A stretch of DNA of 54,339 nt from Candidatus Methylomirabilota bacterium (GTDB taxonomy: Bacteria; Methylomirabilota; Methylomirabilia; Rokubacteriales; CSP1-6), in assembly GCA_035315345.1 (NCBI GenBank), contig DATFYA010000020.1, forward strand, positions 1 to 54,339, given 5' to 3'. Positions 10,798 to 18,283 of this stretch are shown one piece after another. How positions within the stretch are numbered: the first letter of the stretch is position 1; the number at the start of each line of letters is the position of its first letter. A program made the translations under genes and the position numbers. The notes below the pieces were generated by a model. The model was given only the letters and a program-made list of their open reading frames with translations. It made no database searches and had not been told where the DNA came from.

Positions 10798-11097
10798 CTA
10801 GCGGGTGGGCGGGGCGCGGGGCTGGGCGGTGAGGTCGGCGAGCGAGGCCGTCGCCGACTCGGCGCAGGGCACGAGGCCGAGGACCAGCGCGTGCAGCGGG
10901 CGCAGGTCGGCGGGGGGGCCCGAGGCCACGTCGCCGGCGGCCGACGTGACGCGCACGATGACGTCGTCGGAGTCGGCGTCATCGTAGACGCCCGCGATCC
11001 ATGTCGAATCGGGCGGGCTCGCGTGCGCGAGGGCGGGCAGCGCGATCGCGGTCGTGAGGACCACCGCCAGCAGCGGCGCGCGGAGAGAAGGCCACAT
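10798..11097 (-). CDS. Hypothetical secreted protein, 99 residues
   Basis: Starting at the ATG at 11097 the protein begins MWPSLRAPLLAVVLTTAIAL and continues PALAHASPP, a clear signal peptide with an AHA cleavage site. The mature part is about 75 residues (TWIAGVYDDADSDDVIVRV, then a region with one Cys) and resembles no family I recognise. It lies 50 bp after the Spy-like gene in the same direction as the sigma/anti-sigma pair, so it is a likely extracytoplasmic output of that module. The track frame begins further upstream at 11127; the chosen ATG places the signal sequence at the N-terminus. Confidence 0.6.
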   Translation of the reverse strand: MWPSLRAPLLAVVLTTAIALPALAHASPPDSTWIAGVYDDADSDDVIVRVTSAAGDVASGPPADLRPLHALVLGLVPCAESATASLADLTAQPRAPPTR

Positions 11098-11147
11098 CGC
11101 AGTCGGTGGACGGTCGGCGGGGGCCACCTATTCGCGAAGCGCCGAGC

Positions 11148-11666
11148 TCAGGGATGGGCCGGCTGGGTGAGCTGGCGCATCTCCTCGCGAAGCTGCTTGA
11201 GGCGCTCCCGGATCTGCGCGGCGCGGGCGAGCTGCTCCGGAGTGAGCACCGCGCGCACCTCGAGCACGGCCTGGGCGCTGTCGAGCGCCAGGTTGTCGCG
11301 CAGCTGGCTGATCCGGAGCAGCAGCGGCTGGATGTCACCGGTCTGCACCGCGCCGGGAGCGAGCAGCTTGGCACCCAGCTCCTGCTGGGCGGCGCGAAGA
11401 TGCTCGATCAACGGCCGCGCGGTGGTGCGGTGGGCGGAGAGGATCGCGCGCACCTTGGCCTGCTGCTCCGGGGTGAGGCTCGCCGAGCGGATCATCAGCC
11501 ACAGCTCGCCGTCCGGGCGGCCGATGCCCCCGTGCATGCCGGGCTCGTGGCCGGGCGGCGGGCCCGGCGCCTGGGCGAGGGCGGGCCCGCTCGCCGCCGC
11601 GGTCAGGACGAGGCCGCCGAGCAGTCCGATCAGCGCGTCGCGAATCGCGCGCGCGCGGGTCGTCAT
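11148..11666 (-). CDS. Spy/CpxP-family periplasmic protein (LTxxQ motifs)
   Basis: A 172-residue exported protein with a signal peptide ending near ASGPALAQA and two LTxxQ-type motifs (SLTPEQQAKVRAIL and VLTPEQLARAAQ) in an otherwise helical, charged protein. This is the pattern of CpxP/Spy and zinc-resistance-associated proteins, which act as periplasmic chaperones or metal-stress sensors. A His/Pro/Gly-rich segment (PPPGHEPGMHGG) after the signal peptide could bind metal. It overlaps the anti-sigma stop by four bases (ATGA), so it belongs to the sigma/anti-sigma operon and is a plausible envelope-stress effector. Confidence 0.82.
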   Translation of the reverse strand: MTTRARAIRDALIGLLGGLVLTAAASGPALAQAPGPPPGHEPGMHGGIGRPDGELWLMIRSASLTPEQQAKVRAILSAHRTTARPLIEHLRAAQQELGAKLLAPGAVQTGDIQPLLLRISQLRDNLALDSAQAVLEVRAVLTPEQLARAAQIRERLKQLREEMRQLTQPAHP

Positions 11667-12142
11667 GGCTCACCGCCCATGAGCGTGCTGTCGAGCTCCT
11701 GCGCCATCGCCTCGAGCGTGAGCGGCTGGTCGTCCGGCCCGTCCACCGCGGGCAGCGTCGGCGCGGCGCCGACGGGGCCGCCGGTCAGCGAGAACAGCGA
11801 CGCGGAGACGTCGGCGAGGATGGCCCCAACCTCCTGCGGCTGCATGGTGGGCGGGACCGGAGTGACCGCGCGCCACACCGCCACCTCGATCCAGAGCAGC
11901 AGGACCAGCGCGGCGGCCGAGAGCCCGACCGCGGCGGGCAGCCAGCGGCGGCGCAGCACCGCCGCGCGCGGCCGGGGCTCCGGGGTATCGTGGAGCACGG
12001 CGGCGATCGTCGTGAGATCGTGGCGCACCCGGCGCGCGCGACGCGCGCACGCGGCGCAGGAGGCCGCGTGGGCCCGCTCGGCGTCGGTGGCCAGCTCGGC
12101 CACCACGCGGGTGAGCGCGTCGTCCGACAGGCAGCGGCTCAT
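11663..12142 (-). CDS. Zinc-finger anti-sigma factor
   Basis: A 159-residue protein with an N-terminal ZAS-type zinc motif HAASCAAC (Hx3Cx2C), one transmembrane helix (WLPAAVGLSAAALVLLLWIE, about residues 67-90) and a periplasmic C-terminal part. This is the usual arrangement of membrane anti-sigma factors that hold an ECF sigma factor until a signal arrives. The start at the ATG 12142 overlaps the sigma gene stop (12139-12142), matching the common sigma/anti-sigma coupling. The periplasmic half has no recognisable sensor domain, so the inducing signal is unknown. Confidence 0.85.
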   Translation of the reverse strand: MSRCLSDDALTRVVAELATDAERAHAASCAACARRARRVRHDLTTIAAVLHDTPEPRPRAAVLRRRWLPAAVGLSAAALVLLLWIEVAVWRAVTPVPPTMQPQEVGAILADVSASLFSLTGGPVGAAPTLPAVDGPDDQPLTLEAMAQELDSTLMGGEP

Positions 12143-12798
12143 GCCGGCGCCCCCAGCGCGCGCCGGAGGTGACGGATCGCGCGATAGAGATGACGCTTGA
12201 CGCTGCCCGCGGTCAGGCCGAGGGCGGCGGCGACCTCCTGCGTGGATTGCTCCTCGACGTAGCGCAGGGCGAACACCTCCTGCTGACGCCGGGGCAGCGC
12301 GCGAAAGGCCTCCCAGATCCGCCGCCGCGTCTCCGCCCCGACCGCGGCGTCGCCGGGACCGAGCATGTCCGCGGCCAGCGCGGTGTCCTCGACCGGCGTG
12401 CTCCAGAACCGGAAGCGCATCCAGCCGCCGGCCCGCCGTCGGTCGTGACAGGCATTCACCGCGACCCGGGTGAGCCACGCGCCCCAGTCCATCGGAGGCC
12501 GCCCGAACCGCGCCGCCTCGTGGGCTTTCAGGAACACGTCCTGCACCACGTCCTCGGCCTCCTCCGGATCGCCCAGCAGCACGCGACAGAGTCGGCGCAG
12601 CCGCCCGTAGTGGGCGTCGACGAGTGACTCGGGGCTCCTCGAGGCTTCCACGCCGCTCTGACGGTTGTCCCATGCCGGTTCATTTACTTTCCCTGTTCGT
12701 TCGACGAACCAGGCCGCCGGCCGGTTGACCCCGGTCAACCGTGACTGCCGATCGACGCGCTTCCTACGAGTGAGCAACTGCTTCCAAAACCGCGCCAC
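12139..12798 (-). CDS. ECF-type RNA polymerase sigma factor
   Basis: A sigma-70 family protein with region 2 (DAHYGRLRRLCRVLLGDPEE, then AEDVVQDVFLKAH) and region 4 (LPRRQQEVFALRYVEEQST, then LTAGSVKRHLYRAIRHL) and no region 3, as in ECF factors. The start is uncertain. The GTG at 12798 gives 219 residues with a basic N-terminal extension; an internal GTG (VEASRSPES) would give the more usual length of about 170. If the internal start is used, the 20-bp palindrome at 12722-12741 lies in the leader. Followed directly by its anti-sigma gene and a Spy-like gene, it probably directs an envelope-stress response. Confidence 0.88.
   Translation of the reverse strand: MARFWKQLLTRRKRVDRQSRLTGVNRPAAWFVERTGKVNEPAWDNRQSGVEASRSPESLVDAHYGRLRRLCRVLLGDPEEAEDVVQDVFLKAHEAARFGRPPMDWGAWLTRVAVNACHDRRRAGGWMRFRFWSTPVEDTALAADMLGPGDAAVGAETRRRIWEAFRALPRRQQEVFALRYVEEQSTQEVAAALGLTAGSVKRHLYRAIRHLRRALGAPA
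12722..12741. repeat. 20-bp perfect palindrome in the sigma factor 5' region
   Basis: Arms CGGTTGACC and GGTCAACCG are separated by CC. A second, smaller inverted repeat (GTTCG/CGAAC type) lies about 25 bp away near 12694-12708. Depending on which sigma start is used, the palindrome is either early coding sequence or a leader/operator site. A dimeric regulator site is possible but not shown. Confidence 0.5.
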
Positions 12799-12857
12799 CT
12801 CTGCTAAATTGACGTCGTGGGCCGCCAGTCCGGGCCCCGAAAGGTCGAGGTCAGGGC

Positions 12858-13079
12858 GTGGCGGGCAAGGGCATCCAGGATCTGGTCGGGCAAGTGATGA
12901 TCGACAAGGAGTTCCTCGCCGATCTGGTGCAGGACCCCGCGCGAGTTCTGGCCGGTTTCGATCTGACCGGCGACGAGAGGACCGCCATCATGCACGCGCT
13001 CGGGAGCACGTCTCACGTCTCGGATCGCGAGCGGGCTCGCGCCATCCAGAACGTGATGCTCAAGCGCTGGGCCACCTGA
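12858..13079 (+). CDS. Os1348/NHLP-clan leader-peptide-like protein (possible RiPP precursor)
   Basis: A 73-residue protein, GTG start: MAGKGIQDLVGQVMIDKEF, then LADLVQDPARVLAGFDLTGD, then ERTAIMHAL. The pattern 'helix, D.EF...L..DP...L.G.DLT..E...L' is that of short Os1348-type proteins related to nitrile-hydratase and Nif11 leader peptides, which serve as leaders in ribosomally made, post-translationally modified peptides. There is no Gly-Gly cleavage site and no Cys/Ser/Thr-rich core, only a basic tail (ARAIQNVMLKRWAT). So it could be a leader-like adaptor instead of a true precursor. It is the first of three co-directional genes with 26 and 15 bp gaps, divergent from the sigma gene. Confidence 0.6.
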   Translation: MAGKGIQDLVGQVMIDKEFLADLVQDPARVLAGFDLTGDERTAIMHALGSTSHVSDRERARAIQNVMLKRWAT

Positions 13080-13105
13080 TGTCGGCGTCCCTCGGACGGA
13101 GCTGA

Positions 13106-13606
13106 GTGCCCAGCCTTCCCGACATCGGCTTCCTGCGGCGCGTCGTGTTGTTCAAGGACGTCGACGAGCCCGTCCTCCTTGCCCTGTGGCCGTCGTTCCG
13201 CGAGCGTCGCCTGCGCAAGGGGGACGTGCTCTTCCGCGCCGGCGACCCCGGCGAGGAGCTGTTCCTCATCAAGGACGGCAGCATCGTGGTCTCCAAGCCG
13301 GTGACCGGGCGCGTCGAGCAGGTTTTGTCGCGGCTCGGTCCGGGCGAGGTCTTCGGCGAGATGAGCGTGCTCGGCGACGAGCCACACCGGTCCGCCACGT
13401 GCCAGGCCGAGATCGACAGCGTGGTCTACAGCCTGGACCGCGACAGCCTGAACCGGTTCATCACGGGGAGCCCGCTCGCCGCCGCGAAGTTCTTCCAGCA
13501 CATGGCCCAGGTGGCCTTCAAGCGCCTGCGCGATTCCTCCGACCTGGTCGCCGAGGTCACCCGCTGGGGGCTCGAGGCCACCGGCCTCGACATCGAGCAC
13601 AAGTAG
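13106..13606 (+). CDS. Cyclic-nucleotide-binding domain protein
   Basis: A 166-residue protein consisting almost entirely of one cNMP-binding (Crp/cAP_ED-type) beta-roll: LRKGDVLFRAGDPGEELFLI, then GSIVVSK, then the phosphate-binding cassette FGEMSVLGDEPHRSAT with the conserved Glu and Arg. There is no helix-turn-helix, so it is not a Crp-type transcription factor. The C-terminal 50 residues are helical. GTG start after CGGAGC. It lies between the leader-like peptide and the PqqD/M50-like protein. NHLM-type peptide export systems are known to carry cNMP-binding domains on their transporters, which makes this stand-alone domain suggestive in context. Confidence 0.85.
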   Translation: MPSLPDIGFLRRVVLFKDVDEPVLLALWPSFRERRLRKGDVLFRAGDPGEELFLIKDGSIVVSKPVTGRVEQVLSRLGPGEVFGEMSVLGDEPHRSATCQAEIDSVVYSLDRDSLNRFITGSPLAAAKFFQHMAQVAFKRLRDSSDLVAEVTRWGLEATGLDIEHK

Positions 13607-13621
13607 CGCCGCGGAGTCAGC

Positions 13622-14875
13622 GTGGGCGAGGCCTCGGACAAGACCGCGGAGAGCCGGCCGAAGCGCACGCGCATCGAGCTGCTCGTCCGCCAGAGCGACG
13701 GCGAGGGCTTCGAGACCCGCGAGATCGCGAGCGCGGTCGCCTACCTGCACAGCCGCCCGCAGCGCATCCCGGACGCCGACTGGGAGATGGCCCGACTGCC
13801 CTTCGCTCCGCAGGGCGTGGTGACCTACGCGCTCAAGAACCGCCGTACCGAGCAGATCATCCAGATCAGCGAGACCGAGAAGTTCCTGTGGGAGCAGATG
13901 GACGGCCGCGCCTCGCTGCAGGAGATCGGGACGTCGTACCTGCTGCACTACGGCTCGTTCGACTTCGAGGTCATCCCGACCCTCATCGTCAAGCTGCTCC
14001 GCGCGGACCTGCTCACCATGCGCCCGGTCTCCCGCCTGCGCGCGGTGCTCGCGCGTAACCGGCGCAACCCGGCCGCGCGGGCGATGGAGGGCACGCTCCA
14101 CGCGCTGGAGCGGTTGACCGTGACCAGCCGGCGCTCCCACGTCTTCTTCGAGCGCGTGTACCGCTACGGCGGCTTCCTCCTCTTCACCCCGTGGGCCCTG
14201 ATCGTGCTGGCGATCATGGTGGTGGTGGGCGGGCGCAGCGCCATCACGATCTGGCACGACCTCTCCGAGGTGACCCACGGGCTGGCCAGCCACCCGCTCA
14301 TCGCGATCCTCCTCGTGAAGATCGTGTTCTGGCTCACCGTGGTCAATCACCAGATCATCCACGCGCTCGCCTGCGTCCACTACAAGCGGCGGGTGCGCGA
14401 ATTCGGTTTCACGATCCTGCACGGCTTCATCCCGACGTTCTACGCCGACGTGACCGACATCTTCATGGCCACCCGGCGGGCCCGCGTGGTCAACGCGATC
14501 GCGGGGCCGCTGTTCCATCTCTTCCTGGGCTTCTTCTGCTTCTGGATCGCCGCGCAGCTTTCGCCCGGGCTCATGCAGGGCTTCCTGGCCGCCTCGGCCC
14601 TGCTGCAGATGCAGTCCTTCCTGATCAGCCTCTACCCGTTCTGGTTCCTCGAGATGGACGGCTACCACATCCTGGTCGAATGGGTCGGCGTGCCGACCCT
14701 CAACCACGATTCGGTCCGCTTCGTGCGCGAATCCCTCTGGCGGCGCATCCGCACCGCCACGTGGCTCACCCGCCAGGAGGCGATCTGCCTCGCCTACTTC
14801 ACGCTCTCGCTGGCGTCGGTGGCCGGCTTCATCCTCTTCAACGTCTGGCTCTTCAGCTCCGCCGGCAAGTCGTAG
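13622..14875 (+). CDS. PqqD-like domain fused to M50-like membrane protein with degenerate HExxH
   Basis: A 417-residue protein. Residues about 60-130 (TYALKNRRTEQIIQISETEK, then FLWEQMDGRASLQEI) resemble a PqqD-like peptide-recognition domain. Residues about 180-415 form several membrane helices with site-2-protease-like landmarks: NHQIIHALA at 242-250, FIPTFYADVTD at 269-279 and LEMDGYHIL at 343-351. In active M50 enzymes the first motif is HExxH; here Glu is Gln (H243-Q244-I-I-H247), while both His and the later Asp-Gly-Tyr remain. Metal binding may persist without proteolysis. GTG start, third gene of the leader-peptide cluster. M50-like proteins with PqqD domains are seen near peptide maturation/export genes. 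Confidence 0.75.
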   Translation: MGEASDKTAESRPKRTRIELLVRQSDGEGFETREIASAVAYLHSRPQRIPDADWEMARLPFAPQGVVTYALKNRRTEQIIQISETEKFLWEQMDGRASLQEIGTSYLLHYGSFDFEVIPTLIVKLLRADLLTMRPVSRLRAVLARNRRNPAARAMEGTLHALERLTVTSRRSHVFFERVYRYGGFLLFTPWALIVLAIMVVVGGRSAITIWHDLSEVTHGLASHPLIAILLVKIVFWLTVVNHQIIHALACVHYKRRVREFGFTILHGFIPTFYADVTDIFMATRRARVVNAIAGPLFHLFLGFFCFWIAAQLSPGLMQGFLAASALLQMQSFLISLYPFWFLEMDGYHILVEWVGVPTLNHDSVRFVRESLWRRIRTATWLTRQEAICLAYFTLSLASVAGFILFNVWLFSSAGKS

Positions 14876-14925
14876 GCGGGCTGGGGGTTCGGACTGCGCG
14901 CTTGGGCTGACACCGGGGAATTCTC

Positions 14926-14976
14926 TTCATCTGCGGGGGCCCAGAAATGGCCCCCGCACTCCCCCAGGCGGCGGAC
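14926..14976 (-). repeat. 51-nt hairpin repeat, copy 1
   Basis: Read on the minus strand this copy runs GTCCGC, four variable bases, TGGGGGAGTGC, then GCGGGGGCC/GGCCCCCGC-type arms around ATTTC, then AGATGAA. The copy at 35688-35738 (plus strand) matches it except for about five positions. It sits between the M50-like gene and the convergent unknown gene. It could act as a bidirectional hairpin or be a dispersed REP/MITE-like element. Confidence 0.75.
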
Positions 14977-15010
14977 GCCCCGTGAGACAGGCGGCGGACA
15001 ACCCGTGACA
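14967..15010. repeat. Short imperfect direct repeat (two units of 21-23 bp)
   Basis: Unit 1 (14967-14989) and unit 2 (14990-15010) both begin GGCGGCGGAC and continue CCCGTGA with small differences. Unit 1 partly overlaps the edge of the 51-nt hairpin repeat. This may be a footprint of insertion or duplication next to that element. Confidence 0.5.
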
Positions 15011-15023
15011 CGTGAACCGCCCG

Positions 15024-16364
15024 CTACCCGCCGCCGCGAATCACGAGGCTGATCAGCCGGCCCACCGATTCGCCCACCGCTTCCGGCGGCTCCGGCACAT
15101 TTTCCAGGATGCGGCGCTGCTCTTCCTCGCCGAGCGATTCGAGGTGGGCTTGGGCGCGCGCGCGCACCTCGGGGCCGAGCAGGCGCGCGATTTCCAGCAC
15201 GAAGCGCAGCGCCTGCTCGGCGCGCTCCTGAGGTGACGCCGCACCACCCAGCGCCGCTTCCGCCGCCTCCCGCAGCCGGCGATTGAGCCGGATCCGCTGC
15301 CCGTGCGCGCGGAGGAGATCGCCGGGCACCGGTCCCCACTCGAGATCGAGCATCGCGGTGACGTCCGCGATGGAGGAGGCCAGGGCCGGGGCGCTCTCTC
15401 GGGCGATCAGGTCGCCGAGGGCGGCCCGCCACACCGGCGGCAGCGGAGACGGCGCGGTCGAGTCCGGCGGGGAGGCGGGCGTGTCCAGCACCTCGCCCCG
15501 GCGATCGAGCACGAGGCGGTCCTCGACCGAGCCGCCGAGGGCCCACAGCGAGCACACGAGGCGATCGCCGTCGTCGCGGATGACGCGGGGCTCCCGGCGG
15601 CGGATCTCCTGCCACTGCGCGCGGTAGAACATGACGCCGTCCAGCGTCACCTTCTCGACCTCGTGCCGGAGATGCACGACCACGCCCGGCGCCACGTGGT
15701 GCGTCTCGAACGGGGCCGGGTGCCAGTCGAGCGCGCCATCGGCCAGGAAACGCTCGAGCGGGAGGGCCTCGCGCGCGTCGTAGCGGAAGCACTCCAGCAG
15801 CGCGGTGAACAGCTGCTCGGTGGGATAGGGCCCGCGATACCGCACGGTGGCCACGCCGTGGTCCTTCATGAGCCCGGCGACGAGGTTCAGGAGCGCGGTG
15901 CCGCCGCCGGGCGGCAGCCGTCGCGGCTCGAGCAGCGGCGGAATGAAGTCGGGCCGGCGGTAGTCGAGCGCCTGGAAGAGCGTGATCGGCTCGCGCGGCG
16001 CCCATGGGGCGTCGGGCTCCAGGAGCCACACCTGATCCGAGGCGCCCCAGGCCGGGTGCGACGCCGCGGCCGGCTCGATGCCGAGCCAGCGCTCGTCGGC
16101 GAGCCGGCACTTGGCCCACGCGAGCGCGCCGTCCGATCGCCAGCGGCAGGCCGCGACCAGGTGGCCCAGACGATCGAACTGCGCGAGGCGCCGACGGGGG
16201 GAGCCGGGCCGATAGCCCACCAGCGTGCCGCCGCGTCCCACCGTGACCGGCGGGTCGTCCGCCGCGAGGGCGGCGCGCAGTGCCGCGACCCCGGCGGGAT
16301 CGAGCGCGGCCACGTCCGGGCGCGCGAGCCACGCGGCGAGTCGCGCCCGAGCCGTCTCATGCAT
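15024..16364 (-). CDS. Hypothetical protein, 446 residues, no recognised domain
   Basis: A long soluble protein (MHETARARLAAWLARPDVAA...) without signal peptide or membrane helices. It is rich in Arg, Glu, Leu and Trp. Distinct segments include TLVGYRPGSPRRRLAQFDRL, EPITLFQALDYRRPDFIPPL and MFYRAQWQEIRRREPRVI. The C-terminal third is predicted helical (EIARLLGPEVRARAQAHLES). I do not recognise a family. Codon composition and intact length support a real gene. The ATG at 16364 is preceded at exactly 7 nt by TATCAT (minus strand), so the mRNA may be leaderless. The gene diverges from the lipoprotein gene. Confidence 0.75.
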   Translation of the reverse strand: MHETARARLAAWLARPDVAALDPAGVAALRAALAADDPPVTVGRGGTLVGYRPGSPRRRLAQFDRLGHLVAACRWRSDGALAWAKCRLADERWLGIEPAAASHPAWGASDQVWLLEPDAPWAPREPITLFQALDYRRPDFIPPLLEPRRLPPGGGTALLNLVAGLMKDHGVATVRYRGPYPTEQLFTALLECFRYDAREALPLERFLADGALDWHPAPFETHHVAPGVVVHLRHEVEKVTLDGVMFYRAQWQEIRRREPRVIRDDGDRLVCSLWALGGSVEDRLVLDRRGEVLDTPASPPDSTAPSPLPPVWRAALGDLIARESAPALASSIADVTAMLDLEWGPVPGDLLRAHGQRIRLNRRLREAAEAALGGAASPQERAEQALRFVLEIARLLGPEVRARAQAHLESLGEEEQRRILENVPEPPEAVGESVGRLISLVIRGGG

Positions 16365-16371
16365 GGCCACG

Positions 16372-16432
16372 ATGATACCGTCGCGGCCCGCCCGCGGTGG
16401 CGGGGAGAAGGGCGGGAGGTGAGTGTTACAAT
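16372..16432. promoter_or_regulatory. Divergent -10-like elements for leaderless transcripts
   Basis: On the minus strand TATCAT (16372-16377) ends 7 nt before the ATG at 16364. On the plus strand TACAAT (16427-16432) ends 7 nt before the GTG at 16440. No good -35 hexamer is seen for either. With transcription starting about 7 nt after the -10, both mRNAs would begin at or next to their start codons. Confidence 0.5.
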
Positions 16433-16439
16433 CCCGCGC

Positions 16440-16844
16440 GTGAGACCGAGTGCGATCGTGGCCGGCGCGGCGCTGTGGCTGCAGGCGTGTGCGTCCGCGG
16501 TGAACCCGATGCCGTTTCAGCCGTTTCCCGACCTGCCGACGCCCGCGGAGTGGACGCCGTACTCCGACGACTGGGCGATCATCCGCTCGCCCAAGGTCAC
16601 CGCGGCGCGCCTCATCTACTTCAGCATGGGCAGCCTGGAGACGACGCTGGCCGACGGACGACGGCTGCTCGCCCGCGCGGGGTGGAGTGAGACGCAGAGC
16701 GAGCGCTTCGTCAACGCCGAGAACTTCCCGGGAGTGTGGGCCGAGTTCGGCAAGGGCGACGATCTGTGCCGCCTGACCATCATCGAGGGCAAGGGAGCGA
16801 CTCACGTGGAATACACCGTCGCCCGCATCAACCCGGCCACGTGA
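16440..16844 (+). CDS. Putative lipoprotein, 134 residues
   Basis: The GTG start gives VRPSAIVAGAALWLQACASA, a short signal peptide with a lipobox-like LQAC, so Cys17 would be lipidated. The mature part (PYSDDWAIIRSPKVTAARLI, later VWAEFGKGDDLCRLTIIEGK) is a compact alpha/beta domain of unknown family. The stop overlaps the amidase start (TGATG at 16842-16846), so the two are translationally coupled. The start choice is supported by the lipobox position and the -10-like hexamer 7 nt upstream. Confidence 0.65.
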   Translation: MRPSAIVAGAALWLQACASAVNPMPFQPFPDLPTPAEWTPYSDDWAIIRSPKVTAARLIYFSMGSLETTLADGRRLLARAGWSETQSERFVNAENFPGVWAEFGKGDDLCRLTIIEGKGATHVEYTVARINPAT

Positions 16845-18256
16845 TGGCCGCCCCGGACCTCGTCTGGCTCCCCGCGCAGGAGGTGGCCGGCCTCATCCGC
16901 GCGAAGAAGGTCTCGCCGGTCGAGGTGGTGGACGCGGTGCTGGCCCGCATCGAGCGCCTGAATCCCGCGCTCAACTGCTTCGCGACGGTCACCGCCGAGG
17001 AGGCGCGCGACGCCGCCGTCGCGGCCGAGGTGGCGGTGATGACCGGCGAGACGCTCGGCCCGCTGCACGGGGTGCCGGTGTCGATCAAGGATCTGCTGTT
17101 CACCCGTCGGGTGTTGACCACCGGCGGCTCGCGTCTGTTCGCGGACCACGTGCCCGAGGAGGACGCAGTCGCGGTGGAGCGCCTCAAGGGGGCGGGCGCG
17201 ATCATTGTCGGCAAGACCACGACCCCGGAGTTCGGCCACAAGGCGGTGACCGAGAGCCCGCTGCTCGGGATCACCCGCAATCCGTGGAATCCCGCCCTCA
17301 CCTCCGGCGGCTCCAGCGGCGGGGCCGCGGTCGCGGTGGCGACTGGCCTCGGGCCGCTCGCGGTCGGCACCGACGGCGGCGGCTCGATCCGGGTGCCCGC
17401 CTCGTTCTGCGGGATCTACGGGCTGAAGCCGTCCTTCGGCCGCGTGCCGCAGGCACCGGGCTTCCCGGGCTGGGAGAACATCTCCCACACCGGCCCCATG
17501 ACCCGCACCGTGCGCGACGCGGCCCTGATGCTCGACGTCATCGCGGGTCCCGACGACCGCGATCGCTACTCGCTACCCGCGACCGACCGGTCGTTCCTCG
17601 CCGCGTGCGGGGAGGGGATCGCGGGGTTGAGTGTGGCCTGGTCGCCCGACCTGGGATATGCGCGCGTCGATCCCGAGGTGGCCGATCTCTGCGCGGCGGC
17701 GGCGGAGCGCTTCGAGAGCTTCGGCGGCCACGTCGAGGTGGTGTCGCCTTCGTGGGAGGATCCGGAGGAGATGTTCCGGGTCACGGTGGGCGCCGAGACG
17801 TGGAGCGCGTGGGGCGACCGGCTCGAGTCCGACGGCGACAAGATGGACCGCTCGTTCCGCGCCTTCCTGAAGTTCGGGTCCACGATCACCAGCCCGCAGC
17901 TGCTCCGCGCCCTGCGCGGGCGCCACGAGCTCTGGACCGAGGTGCAGCGCTTCCTGGCCCGCTTCGACCTGCTGATCACGCCGACGGTGGCGGTGCCGCC
18001 CTTCGAGGTGGGGAAGCCGGGTCTCAACGAGATCAACGGCGCGCCGTCGTCGCCGCTCGGGTGGATGCCGTTCTGCTTCCCGTTCAACCTCACCGGTCAG
18101 CCGGCGGCGAGCGTGCCGGTCGGGTTCACGCGCGCGGGGCTGCCGGTGGGCCTGCAGATCGTCGGCCGCCGTCACGCCGACCACACCGTGCTCGCGGCCT
18201 CCGCCGCCTTCGAGGCCGCGCAGCCATGGGCGGATCGCCGTCCTCCGATCGACTAG
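16844..18256 (+). CDS. Amidase-signature family enzyme
   Basis: A 470-residue amidase-signature hydrolase. The catalytic triad is visible: Lys in VPVSIKDLL, cis-Ser in TSGGSSGGAAVA, and nucleophile Ser in TDGGGSIRVPASFCGIYGLK. The family cleaves carboxamides through an acyl-enzyme (GatA, nicotinamidase-type, aryl-amide hydrolases). The absence of gatB/gatC neighbours and the divergent C-terminal part argue against a GatCAB subunit. Substrate unknown. The start at ATG 16844 shares one base with the stop of the upstream lipoprotein gene; a GTG three bases earlier is an alternative. Confidence 0.9.
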   Translation: MAAPDLVWLPAQEVAGLIRAKKVSPVEVVDAVLARIERLNPALNCFATVTAEEARDAAVAAEVAVMTGETLGPLHGVPVSIKDLLFTRRVLTTGGSRLFADHVPEEDAVAVERLKGAGAIIVGKTTTPEFGHKAVTESPLLGITRNPWNPALTSGGSSGGAAVAVATGLGPLAVGTDGGGSIRVPASFCGIYGLKPSFGRVPQAPGFPGWENISHTGPMTRTVRDAALMLDVIAGPDDRDRYSLPATDRSFLAACGEGIAGLSVAWSPDLGYARVDPEVADLCAAAAERFESFGGHVEVVSPSWEDPEEMFRVTVGAETWSAWGDRLESDGDKMDRSFRAFLKFGSTITSPQLLRALRGRHELWTEVQRFLARFDLLITPTVAVPPFEVGKPGLNEINGAPSSPLGWMPFCFPFNLTGQPAASVPVGFTRAGLPVGLQIVGRRHADHTVLAASAAFEAAQPWADRRPPID

Positions 18257-18283
18257 GCCGCCGGTACCCGTCGCGGGCCCGAC

